Below are positions 7,549 to 15,018 of a stretch of 24,335 bases of DNA, piece by piece. Numbering within the stretch: position 1 is the stretch's first letter; every line of letters begins with the position of its first letter. Under the pieces are notes generated by a model. The model had not been told where the DNA came from. It ran no database searches and saw only the letters and a list, made by a program, of their open reading frames with translations. The translations under genes were made by a program, and so were the position numbers. Origin of the DNA: a virus; IMG/VR virus record IMGVR_UViG_3300048592_001396, positions 1 through 24,335 of that record. One strand, written 5' to 3'.

Positions 7549-8327
7549 TTATACTCTTCCTGTAATAATTCACCCTTCATTTTACCTAAAGCATAAGAAA
7601 GAAATCCTTTTATTTTTTTGTCATCCGGATATTCTCCTTTGACATTTTTATTAAACCATCCCGCAGAATATGATTGTGTAATTTTTGAAGTCTCAAAGGC
7701 GTGTTTAGAAATTTTTTCTATATGACCTGCAAGAGCATCACTGAATCTATTTCTGTCTTCAATATTACTTATTACTGCCGATGCTTCTCTGTCTAAAAAA
7801 TACTTCAGGTAACGTTCGGTTAATTTTGAGAAATATAATCTTGATAGCTCACAAAATCCGCTTCCATCAGCTGCTTTACTTAAAATAGCCTTAGAATCAA
7901 TTCCATCAGAAAAAAGCGTTTGTCCTTTGTCCAGGTTGCTATAATACCAGTTATTAATTGCGTCAATTGCAGCTTGTCTTGCAAATGTTTGATACTCATT
8001 AGAAATAACTTCTTCTTTTTTATAATTAGTAATCGCCCTTGCAAGCTTAAGTGCTGATAGCTCCTCGCTGAGTAGTATTTTATTTTTTGTTAAATAACCG
8101 ATAGGATCGTTTTTTTGGAATGCAAAAGATACTTGTAATAAAAATTCAAATGAGGTTTTTATCGAAGGATCATTTTCAAGTTTGCTGAATTGTTTTTGTA
8201 CTTGTTGGAGTGTATTTCTGGCTATAGAATTTACCTGTGCATAGCCCACTGCAAAGCCTGCCATCTCTGCAACTATTTGTCGCCAGGCTTGCGATTTAGG
8301 AAGGAAACCTAATCTTTCGTGTCCCAC
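7545..8327 (-). CDS. Gly-2 partner protein of the QueC-like enzyme
   Basis: This 260-residue, mostly helical protein belongs to no family I recognise. It starts with GTG at 8325-8327 (the only in-frame start nearby), with AGAGGA six bases upstream. The N-terminus reads (M)GHERLGFLPKS-AWRQIV, so removal of Met would expose Gly2. QueC-like enzymes in type IV CBASS are reported to modify the N-terminus of a partner, and QatB proteins also begin with Met-Gly (from memory), which makes this the likely substrate. Other visible segments are a helical region at 18-70, a conserved-looking FSDGIDSKAILSKAADGSGF (139-158) and a C-terminal SAGWFNKNVKGEYPDDKKIK (221-240). There is no transmembrane segment or catalytic motif. 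It is the first gene of the two-gene operon; its own function (sensor, effector or carrier) is unknown. Confidence 0.7.
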   Translation of the reverse strand: MGHERLGFLPKSQAWRQIVAEMAGFAVGYAQVNSIARNTLQQVQKQFSKLENDPSIKTSFEFLLQVSFAFQKNDPIGYLTKNKILLSEELSALKLARAITNYKKEEVISNEYQTFARQAAIDAINNWYYSNLDKGQTLFSDGIDSKAILSKAADGSGFCELSRLYFSKLTERYLKYFLDREASAVISNIEDRNRFSDALAGHIEKISKHAFETSKITQSYSAGWFNKNVKGEYPDDKKIKGFLSYALGKMKGELLQEEYN

Positions 8328-8346
8328 AAAATATCCTCTATAATTA

Positions 8347-8362
8347 GTAAATGATTATTTAC
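8347..8362. promoter_or_regulatory. inverted repeat upstream of the QueC-like operon
   Basis: GTAAAT-GATT-ATTTAC is a perfect 6-base inverted repeat 20 bases before the GTG start of the Gly-2 protein, in the 301-base spacer shared with the divergent restriction-modification gene. It is a candidate operator. The rest of the spacer (8363-8628) shows a small hairpin, ACCGA-C-TCGGT at 8577-8587, and no gene or clear consensus promoter. Confidence 0.35.
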
Positions 8363-8628
8363 CTCCCATCACTTACATATCCTAAGATATTCCGCTCTTT
8401 TCATTATTCATCTGTTCTACTGCAAATCTATAAATTAGTTTTTCCAAATTCAATTTTTAATCATAAATATTTCTCACGCTATTTATATCTTAATTTTAGT
8501 TTCCTTATTTTTAACCCGGTTGTTTCAGGATCAGATATACGATTTGCTAAACATCCCTTCTCTTAGCCTCAAGGGTACCGACTCGGTGGGTGAACTTAAA
8601 TTCTTACAAATAAATTAAAAGCATTCTT

Positions 8629-11600
8629 TTGCAAAACTCCTTTGAAAAATATATTAGTTCAGTTTCTAAAAAGTTTCAACTTGAACAAACAAGTGAAATG
8701 GGCTATCGCACTGAGTTTGAAAACTTATTAACCGAACTATTTGAATCTGTTAAATCTTTTTCAGGTGTTGATCACGATGCTAAAGCATTTAAAGGGAACA
8801 AACCTGATTTTGTAATTAGGAAGAATAATATTCCCATACTTTATATCGAAGTAAAGAACATTGGTACTGATCTATCTAAGATAGAACGGTCAGAACAGAT
8901 GAACCGTTACTTTGGTTATGCTAATCTTGTCCTATCAGATTATTTAGAGTTTAGATTTTATCGTAATGGTTTCAGGTACCAGGAACCGATTAAGATAGCT
9001 GCGTACGATATAGGCAGCAAAAACATAATCCCTAAACCTGAAAACTACGATCTCTTAAAAAAAACTCTTATTGATTTTGCTCAATCACACAAAGAACCAA
9101 TTCGTTCCGGTGAACATCTTGCAAAAATTATGGGCGGTAAAGCTCAGCGTATAAGAGATAATGTAAAACAATTTCTTGCTACAGATTCTGAAAAGAACAA
9201 TGAAATCATCCGCGTCTATAAAACAATCAAAAAACTTCTTGTTCACGATCTTGATCACCATAATTTTTCTGATATGTATGCACAAACACTTGTCTATGGA
9301 TTGTTTGTTGCAAGATACCACGATGAGTCACCTGAAAACTTCACAAGAAGAGAAGCTCGCGATCTAATTCCTGCTTCTAACCCTTTACTAAGACACTTCT
9401 TTGATCATATCACAGGAATTAATTTCGATAAACGACTTGAGTATATCGTTAATGAATTATGTGAAGTATTTACTCACGCTGATGTTCAACAACTGATGAA
9501 GCAGTATTTTGAAGATGATCTTTGGGGTAAAACACACGAAGGTCCTGATCCGGTAATACACTTTTATGAAGACTTCTTAAAAGAGTATGATGCTGAATTG
9601 CGAAAAAAACTTGGGGCATATTATACTCCTTTACCTGTTGTTAGATTTATCGTTCGTTCAGTTGATTATCTTCTCGAAAAAGAATTTGGCCTTGTAAACG
9701 GTCTTGCCGATACTTCAAAATCTGATGCAGATATTCACCGAGTTCAAATTCTTGATCCTGCAGTGGGTACAGGAACATTTCTAAGTTCCACAATTCAGTT
9801 GATATATGAAAAACTTAAAACATCGGGTCAAGATGGACGTTGGCCAAAATATGTTTTCAATGATTTACTACCACGCTTGCACGGTTTTGAACTTATGATG
9901 GCTCCTTATACTATTGCTCATCTAAAACTTAGTATGAGATTAAAAGAGACTGGATTTAAATATTTTAATCAGCGTCGTCTTGGTATTTATTTAACAAATT
10001 CTCTTGAAGAAAGTAGTACACTTGGCGGTTTGTTTACAAGTTTTGGCTTTGCTGAAAGCATCGCAGAAGAATCTAAGGAAGCAGCACAAATCAAAAATAT
10101 TACCCCAATTATGGTCGTTTTAGGTAATCCCCCGTATGCTTCAAGTAGTTCAAATCCTTCAGTTCAAAGCAATGGTAAAAAGACTTGGATTGGTAATTTG
10201 GTTGATGACTATAAAAAAGATCTCAACGAGAAAAAAATAAATCTTGATGATGATTACATAAAGTTTATTCGTTTTGCAGAATATTTTATTGAAAAGAATA
10301 AAACTGGGATCGTTGCAATGATTACAAACAATTCTTTTATATATGGTATAACACATCGCAAAATGCGCAAACATCTTATTGATACTTTTGATGAAATTTA
10401 TATACTTGACTTACATGGTGACTCAAATCATAAAGAGAAATCACCTGATGGCAGCAAAGATGAAAATGTTTTTGATATTCAACAAGGTGTATCAATAAAT
10501 ATATTTGTTAAAACAAAGGATAAAAAACAAAAAATTGTAAAAGTTCTACATTCAGAAATATATGGGACGCGATTATTTAAATTCGACTCGCTTAATGCAA
10601 ACTATTTAAAATCGATTAAATGGACGAAACTTGATTGTGTTGAGCCACATTATTTCTTTGTACCTAAAAATTTTACAGGTAGTGCAGATTATTCATCAGG
10701 ATTTAATATTAAAAATCTATTTATCAATTATAACACTGGGATTCAAACAAAACGTGATAATTTGACTATACATTTTAATATTAATGACGTTAAACTCGCT
10801 AAAGAAGATGTTTTAACATTAGAAGAATCAAGTCTAAGAGAAAAATACAATCTTCCGAAGGATGGTCGAGACTGGACAGTTAAATCGGCTAAGGAAGACT
10901 TATTAAAAAATAAAAGTTCTATACTTCAAATTTTTTATAGGCCATTTGATTTCCGATTTACCCTTTATACTGGTAAAACAAAAGGTTTTCAAGCGTATCC
11001 ACGTCACGATAGTACTAAACATTTGATCAATCAAAAGAATGTTTCTTTAATTACTTTACGTTTGAATGGCGAAAATGAAAAATTTGTTGTTCTTCTCACA
11101 AATTTGATAGTAGAAAAAGGATCTCTCGCCTCAGGTAATTATTCTTTTTTCCCATTGTATGTTTCTGATGGTTTTAATAATAAAATGGCAAATTTTAACC
11201 AGTCAATTCTAGCAGATATAGAAAAAGTAACTGGCAAAATAACCCCAGAAGATATTTTAGATTACATATATGCTGTATTACACTCCCCAACTTATAGAGA
11301 AAAATATAAAGAGTTTTTAAAGATAGATTTTCCTAGCGTTCCATATCCAAAAGACAAACAAATATTTAAGGAGTTGGTAAAGCTTGGTACAGAACTTCGT
11401 TTAATACATTTGTTAGAATCTACTAAAGTAAACAAATTCATTACAACTTTTCCTGTGATGGAAGGAAATGAAGAAGTAGAAAAAATTAAATACGCAAACG
11501 GAAAAGTCTGGATAAATAAATTACAGTATTTCGGTAACGTCCCGGAAGTTGCCTGGAACTTTTACATCGGCGGATACCAGCCCGCACAAAAATGGCTCAA

Positions 11601-11715
11601 AGACCGCAAAGGTCGCACCCTAACAAATCAGGATATAGAACACTATCAAAAAATCATTGTTGCTCTTATTGAAACTGATAGAATTATGCAAGAAATAGAT
11701 AAAATTAAATTTTGA
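8629..11715 (+). CDS. type ISP-like restriction-modification enzyme without helicase
   Basis: This single 1028-residue chain would both methylate and cut DNA. The N-terminal nuclease has a PD-(D/E)xK signature: PD at 59-60 and E74-V-K76. After a helical spacer comes an N6-adenine methyltransferase: LGAYYTPLPVVRFI upstream, SAM motif DPAVGTGTFL (376-385) and catalytic NPPY (500-503). The C-terminal ~450 residues (ending DYIYAVLHSPTYREKY and the PAQKWLKDRKGR region) match the ISP-type target-recognition part. True type ISP enzymes (LlaGI-like) are ~1500-1600 residues and carry an SF2 helicase between nuclease and methylase; no Walker motifs are visible here, so it acts more like a type IIG/IIL enzyme. 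The start is TTG, with no obvious ribosome binding site; the next Met is residue 24 and would clip the nuclease's first helix. It is transcribed divergently from the QueC-like operon. Confidence 0.85.
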   Translation: MQNSFEKYISSVSKKFQLEQTSEMGYRTEFENLLTELFESVKSFSGVDHDAKAFKGNKPDFVIRKNNIPILYIEVKNIGTDLSKIERSEQMNRYFGYANLVLSDYLEFRFYRNGFRYQEPIKIAAYDIGSKNIIPKPENYDLLKKTLIDFAQSHKEPIRSGEHLAKIMGGKAQRIRDNVKQFLATDSEKNNEIIRVYKTIKKLLVHDLDHHNFSDMYAQTLVYGLFVARYHDESPENFTRREARDLIPASNPLLRHFFDHITGINFDKRLEYIVNELCEVFTHADVQQLMKQYFEDDLWGKTHEGPDPVIHFYEDFLKEYDAELRKKLGAYYTPLPVVRFIVRSVDYLLEKEFGLVNGLADTSKSDADIHRVQILDPAVGTGTFLSSTIQLIYEKLKTSGQDGRWPKYVFNDLLPRLHGFELMMAPYTIAHLKLSMRLKETGFKYFNQRRLGIYLTNSLEESSTLGGLFTSFGFAESIAEESKEAAQIKNITPIMVVLGNPPYASSSSNPSVQSNGKKTWIGNLVDDYKKDLNEKKINLDDDYIKFIRFAEYFIEKNKTGIVAMITNNSFIYGITHRKMRKHLIDTFDEIYILDLHGDSNHKEKSPDGSKDENVFDIQQGVSINIFVKTKDKKQKIVKVLHSEIYGTRLFKFDSLNANYLKSIKWTKLDCVEPHYFFVPKNFTGSADYSSGFNIKNLFINYNTGIQTKRDNLTIHFNINDVKLAKEDVLTLEESSLREKYNLPKDGRDWTVKSAKEDLLKNKSSILQIFYRPFDFRFTLYTGKTKGFQAYPRHDSTKHLINQKNVSLITLRLNGENEKFVVLLTNLIVEKGSLASGNYSFFPLYVSDGFNNKMANFNQSILADIEKVTGKITPEDILDYIYAVLHSPTYREKYKEFLKIDFPSVPYPKDKQIFKELVKLGTELRLIHLLESTKVNKFITTFPVMEGNEEVEKIKYANGKVWINKLQYFGNVPEVAWNFYIGGYQPAQKWLKDRKGRTLTNQDIEHYQKIIVALIETDRIMQEIDKIKF

Positions 11716-11740
11716 TTTATACTTTTTTGGAGGAATTTAA

Positions 11741-11773
11741 ATGGCAAACTTAATTTGGGTAACTAAACACTAA
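11741..11773 (+). CDS. 10-codon open frame with strong ribosome binding site
   Basis: GGAGGAATTTAA directly precedes ATG, and the frame reads MANLIWVTKH before TAA. The binding site is among the best in the window, yet the product is only 10 residues. It may be the start of a gene whose remainder was lost downstream of the restriction-modification gene, or a microprotein. It is not followed by any homologous frame on the plus strand. Confidence 0.3.
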   Translation: MANLIWVTKH

Positions 11774-11793
11774 AATAAATAATCGATTTTTGG

Positions 11794-12291
11794 TTATGCT
11801 TTCCAAAGTTTAATTCGTTTTTCGCACTCGTCTTTCGGTAATCTGGTATTTATCGTAGTAAGTTTCTCTAACCTATCAGCCAAAACATTTCTTTCTTTTA
11901 GTATACTTTTTTCTATTTCGTCAAAAATCCACAAAATTCCATTTACTTCAATTTTCTTTTCTTCCGCAAAAGTTCTAAAAGTCTTGTCTCCTGTAAGAAT
12001 TGTTGCGTTATTCTTTTTAGCAAAGTAATAAACGCTAAAATCTTCGATTGATAATGCTGGTTTCGTTTTTTGTAGGTTTTCAATTTCCTCAATTTCTTTT
12101 TCATCCGCACTGTTCACTGCAATTTTATCAAGGTCAATTTTGGTTTGGATTGTATTCAACTGTTCATCATTTAATTCAAACAGTACAAAATCAGTTGTTT
12201 GTATTTCATAAGGCAATTCTAAAAATGTATCTAACAAATCAATGCTGATAAGATCAATAAAAATATTAGTATCACTTATGCAAATCTTCAT
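11794..12291 (-). CDS. PIN-domain nuclease-like protein
   Basis: This 165-residue protein has the PIN layout of acidic residues: D7 in SDTNIF, E39 in VLFEL, E83/D84 in SIEDF and D102 in LTGDKTF. This indicates a Mg2+-dependent RNase as in many toxin-antitoxin modules. The C-terminal ~40 residues are helical and charged. ATG at 12289-12291 overlaps the stop region of the upstream XRE-ImmA/IrrE gene by 4 bases (ATGA), so the pair is translationally coupled with the regulator first, the order expected for antitoxin-toxin. Pairs of an XRE-Zn-protease (COG2856-type) with a PIN protein are a known toxin-antitoxin-like arrangement; whether this PIN protein is toxic is inference. Confidence 0.8.
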   Translation of the reverse strand: MKICISDTNIFIDLISIDLLDTFLELPYEIQTTDFVLFELNDEQLNTIQTKIDLDKIAVNSADEKEIEEIENLQKTKPALSIEDFSVYYFAKKNNATILTGDKTFRTFAEEKKIEVNGILWIFDEIEKSILKERNVLADRLEKLTTINTRLPKDECEKRIKLWKA

Positions 12292-13328
12292 AATAAAACT
12301 TGCATTTCCTCTTGTAAATCAGCTACAGTTTTATTTGCAAGACTTGCTGCCTTGCTGATACTTATCATCTCCTCGGTTATTGCACGGAATATTAAATTAT
12401 TTTTCCTTATTGGTCTCTCATCACCGCTGTAATTCCCTAACTCATATTTTTCCCAGCCGCTTTTTTTTACCTTAATACAAAAATTCTTGAATTTAGATTC
12501 ACTTATTATTTCTAAATCCTTAGCCCGTCTCACAAGTCCTTGTATCGAAATGCCATATTCGTTTTTTAAATGAACTAACTCATTCATAGTTATTTGATTT
12601 CTTTTTTCGCCAAGTTCATTAATCATTACATCACGTGGGATTAAAAATGCTCCGGCAAATCTAAAACAATATTTTTCTTTGTCTTTTAAAATTAAACCTT
12701 TGGGTATTTTTAGAAGCAAATGTCCTAATTCGTGTGCAACAGTCATTCTCTTTCTAACAATGTCATCAATATTTTTATTTACAACAATCAATGGAGTATC
12801 CCCGCTAAAGCCGGCTAAACCATCGAACTCCTTCTTTCCTTCAATCTGGAGTACTCTGATTTCTCTTTCTTCAATAGTCTCAATTAAGTTTTTTATTGGA
12901 TTTAATCCTAATTCCCATTTATCTCTTAAATATTGTGCAGCAGCTTCAACATCTTCAATTCCTCTTAACTGGAAATCTCTTATAGGATTATTAAATTTTG
13001 ATTTAATACCGAGCAGGTTTTCAAGTTCCAAATATCTTTCAAGTTGATCCTTGGATTTTTCTTCTATCATTTCCTTATCCTGCTTACCAAGTTTCGCTTT
13101 TTTTCGATATTCAAAATTTTGCAATTGAATGGTATTCTCCCTAACAAAAAAATCAGGCTTTACTCGCAGTTCTTTTGCCAATCTGATTAGAATTTTACTG
13201 TCTGGCTTTCTCTTGCCATTTTCATAATTGCTTAATGATTGTTTTGAGATGTCACCTAAATTATTCGCTAATTGTGGTAATGATAATCCAGCCATTTTTC
13301 TAGCGGCTTTTAATCTTTCTCCAAACAT
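12288..13328 (-). CDS. XRE-type HTH regulator fused to ImmA/IrrE metallopeptidase
   Basis: The 346-residue protein has an N-terminal XRE helix-turn-helix (residues 4-58; LPQLANNLGDISKQSLSNYE is the recognition region) and a zinc peptidase domain. The peptidase shows VAHELGH (His199, Glu200, His203) and the EKYCFRFAGAFLIP segment (218-231), whose Glu218 is a plausible third zinc ligand. ImmA/IrrE proteins cleave repressors or antitoxins; the HTH would bind the operon's promoter. ATG at 13326-13328 has AAGGA seven bases upstream, and a large palindrome lies at 13349-13386, suggesting autoregulation. It is followed by the PIN gene with a 4-base overlap. It may be the antitoxin, or a stress-triggered protease controlling the element. 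Confidence 0.88.
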   Translation of the reverse strand: MFGERLKAARKMAGLSLPQLANNLGDISKQSLSNYENGKRKPDSKILIRLAKELRVKPDFFVRENTIQLQNFEYRKKAKLGKQDKEMIEEKSKDQLERYLELENLLGIKSKFNNPIRDFQLRGIEDVEAAAQYLRDKWELGLNPIKNLIETIEEREIRVLQIEGKKEFDGLAGFSGDTPLIVVNKNIDDIVRKRMTVAHELGHLLLKIPKGLILKDKEKYCFRFAGAFLIPRDVMINELGEKRNQITMNELVHLKNEYGISIQGLVRRAKDLEIISESKFKNFCIKVKKSGWEKYELGNYSGDERPIRKNNLIFRAITEEMISISKAASLANKTVADLQEEMQVLL

Positions 13329-13348
13329 AAAATTATTCCTTTAATTAC

Positions 13349-13386
13349 TGTTGACTAATTTACAAATTATTTCCAAATTGTCAACA
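13349..13386. promoter_or_regulatory. palindromic operator of the XRE-ImmA/PIN operon
   Basis: TGTTGAC at 13349-13355 and GTCAACA at 13380-13386 form a perfect inverted repeat, with the interior also partly symmetrical (TAATTT and AAATT). It lies 21 bases upstream of the XRE-ImmA/IrrE start, where the promoter should be. Binding by the adjacent XRE domain is the simplest reading. Confidence 0.55.
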
Positions 13387-13528
13387 CTTAAAACAAGTAC
13401 AATCTTTAATAAGGATTACATTTCGCTTAAATTGTAAAAAAGTAAATACTAAATTCATAAATTAGCCGTATAACTCCTCATTCTAAAGCAGGGCTGGTGT
13501 TGTTACCAACACTATTCAGCAAGTCCAA

Positions 13529-13547
13529 CCTGTCCGCCTTTGGCGGA
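13529..13547. repeat. CCTGTCCGCC hairpin repeat copy
   Basis: CCTGTCCGCCTTTGGCGGA has the same CCTGTCCGC head and TCCGCC/GGCGGA stem as the units at 4380 and 16224, but lacks their A/T-rich tail. Confidence 0.5.
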
Positions 13548-14228
13548 AAACTTTCACAACTCTTAATCATCCCTTCTCGCTTTTGCCTTTAGCCTCAATC
13601 ACTCATACGCTCCATTTCGTTACTTGATAGCTCCACAGTCCAGGTTTTAGCCATTCGTGAAGCAGTTTATCCCCGCCTTTAATTTAATTTTAGCAGCAGG
13701 GAAACTGCTGCACTCATAAATGTTTTACTGTTCCGCTATCACTCCACTTCATTCCGCTCCTTCGATTCATTCAGCTAAAAGCACAGTTTGCTGTTTAATT
13801 AACTCGTTAAAAAAGATTGCGTGTCTTTTGCATTTAGCCGCAAACTTTTTTTTAACACTCGCTAAATAAACTTGATCGCAAACTTAAAAGCTGGCATTCT
13901 CATTCCTAATGTTTTTACTCAACATTGTACATTGATAATTGTACATTGTAAATTCTATCAACTTGCTTCATAAAATTGATAATCAATTTTCAGCCCTTCC
14001 ACCAACAACGTACTACGAACAAGGAACAAATCTCATATTTTGCGTCTTAAGGATTACATTTCTTTACTCAGTTCACCCTGCTATTGACAGCCAGTATTAC
14101 ATAAGAAATATTATTGTACAAACTAATCTTTCTAACTTTACCTATGTAATTCTATCTACCGTCCAATAATATTGGCTTATGTAAACTCGGCACAGAACAT
14201 TATCAGTTCACCTTACATTTGTATTAAT

Positions 14229-14267
14229 TCTCCCCTTTTATCAAAGGGGAGAAAACAAGAGGGGTTA
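14229..14267. repeat. palindromic repeat with G-rich tail
   Basis: TCTCCCCTTT and AAAGGGGAGA pair perfectly around a four-base loop and are followed by AAACAAGAGGGGTT. This is the same architecture as the elements at 1937 and 3942. Confidence 0.55.
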
Positions 14268-14277
14268 TAATAACAGC

Positions 14278-14312
14278 GTTGGGGGTGGCTCACGCTTTCG
14301 CACACCCCCAAC
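14278..14312. terminator. strong GC-rich hairpin upstream of the HEPN gene
   Basis: GTTGGGGGTG (14278-14287) and CACCCCCAAC (14303-14312) form a perfect 10-base stem with a 15-base loop. It is the most GC-rich structure in the tract. There is no U-run on either side, so it may be a repeat end or a structured RNA rather than a classical terminator. Confidence 0.35.
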
Positions 14313-14421
14313 TAAATTGCTTTCCTTGTCGATACTTTTACCATTAAACATTCCTAAACATTTACTCGCTTAATTTTTATAATATTACTAATTTGATTAT
14401 ATATTTTATAAGGTGTTTACA

Positions 14422-15018
14422 ATGCCAAAACGTATTAGAACCAACCCAATTTACTTAGCCCCCAATATTTTAGGATATTATGATGTAAATGGTTCTCCAG
14501 TAGCCCGTAATGAGGTATCAGGTGAGTTATTAAATCCAAATTCTATTGATCATAAAATCATTATTTATTCTCGTCAAGTACACGGTTGGTTTTTGGAACC
14601 TGCAACACAACTTTTAAATTCCTCTAATTCTAATTTTATTGTATTGATGATTTGTTTTTCGTATCTCGAAGGTGTTGAACAATATCGTATTGGTCAAAGT
14701 AGTAATGGTAATAGTCGTTTATTTTTTCGTAATTCTATTTACAGGCTCTTCCCTTCACAAAATTTTACAGAACACGAATTAAATGATTTGTATCGAGAAG
14801 CAAGATGTGGTTTATTTCATAATGGTATGGTTCAAGGTAAAATAATTCTAAATGATTCCTTCACACCAGCAATTTCTTTTCCAAACCAAAATGACATTCA
14901 CATTAATCCTAATTTATTACTTACTTCAATCATTGCTGATTTTAATTCTTATTTGAATGATCTTAGAACTGATGATTTTTTAAGGCGTAATTTTAATCTT
15001 ATGTTCACAAATTTATAA
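14422..15018 (+). CDS. putative HEPN-domain protein
   Basis: This 198-residue, mostly helical protein starts at the ATG at 14422, which has AAGGTG six bases upstream; a GTG three codons earlier lies inside that binding site and is less likely. Residues 125-137 read LYREARCGLFHNG. The spacing Arg-x4-His (Arg128, His133) matches the catalytic motif of HEPN ribonucleases found in toxin and defence systems. Two helices before it (about 55-85) could complete the four-helix bundle. The family assignment rests on this motif and predicted helicity only. The gene stands alone on the plus strand, its stop overlapping that of the convergent portal gene by 6 bases. No partner nucleotidyltransferase is adjacent. 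It could be cargo defence or a host-interference gene. Confidence 0.5.
   Translation: MPKRIRTNPIYLAPNILGYYDVNGSPVARNEVSGELLNPNSIDHKIIIYSRQVHGWFLEPATQLLNSSNSNFIVLMICFSYLEGVEQYRIGQSSNGNSRLFFRNSIYRLFPSQNFTEHELNDLYREARCGLFHNGMVQGKIILNDSFTPAISFPNQNDIHINPNLLLTSIIADFNSYLNDLRTDDFLRRNFNLMFTNL

Larger units (their letters stand above)
13387..14421. other. gene-free, repeat-rich tract of about 1 kb
   Basis: I see no credible gene in this stretch: the longest frame (76 codons, about 13939-14169) has no ribosome binding site and runs through A/T-rich repeat text. It contains a TCCGCC-TTT-GGCGGA hairpin (13532-13546), a GCAGCAG-GGAAA-CTGCTGC hairpin (13693-13711), a duplicated ACATTGTACATTG / GTACATTGTA stretch (13922-13950), a palindromic repeat at 14229 and a 10-base stem at 14278. 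A block with GAGGCTAAAG and GAGAAGGGATGA (minus strand, 13567-13597) has a shorter relative at 8551-8572. It separates the PIN module from the HEPN gene and may be the scar of lost cargo or a site of repeated insertion. Confidence 0.5.

Noticed and set aside
5881-8327. A complete Qat defence system or Dpd-type DNA deazaguanine modification system
   Set aside because: Only the QueC-like gene and one partner are present. No QatA ATPase, TatD-like nuclease, DpdA-type transglycosylase or helicase gene is adjacent.
8351-8566. 71-codon plus-strand frame between the QueC-like operon and the restriction-modification gene
   Set aside because: It has no ribosome binding site, is T-rich and low in complexity, and occupies a divergent promoter region.
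8577-8587. ACCGACTCGGT resembles the terminal hairpin of a Cas9 guide RNA scaffold
   Set aside because: Only the short palindrome matches; there is no Cas gene, repeat array or anti-repeat around it. It is a small chance palindrome.
13468-13474. GTATAAC heptamer at the left of the gene-free tract as another attC
   Set aside because: The L box (TGCCT-type) does not follow it and no matching GTTATAC partner with an L arm was found in the tract.
13939-14169. 76-codon plus-strand frame in the gene-free tract
   Set aside because: It has no ribosome binding site, its sequence consists of A/T-rich repeat text, and it shows no domain-like pattern.
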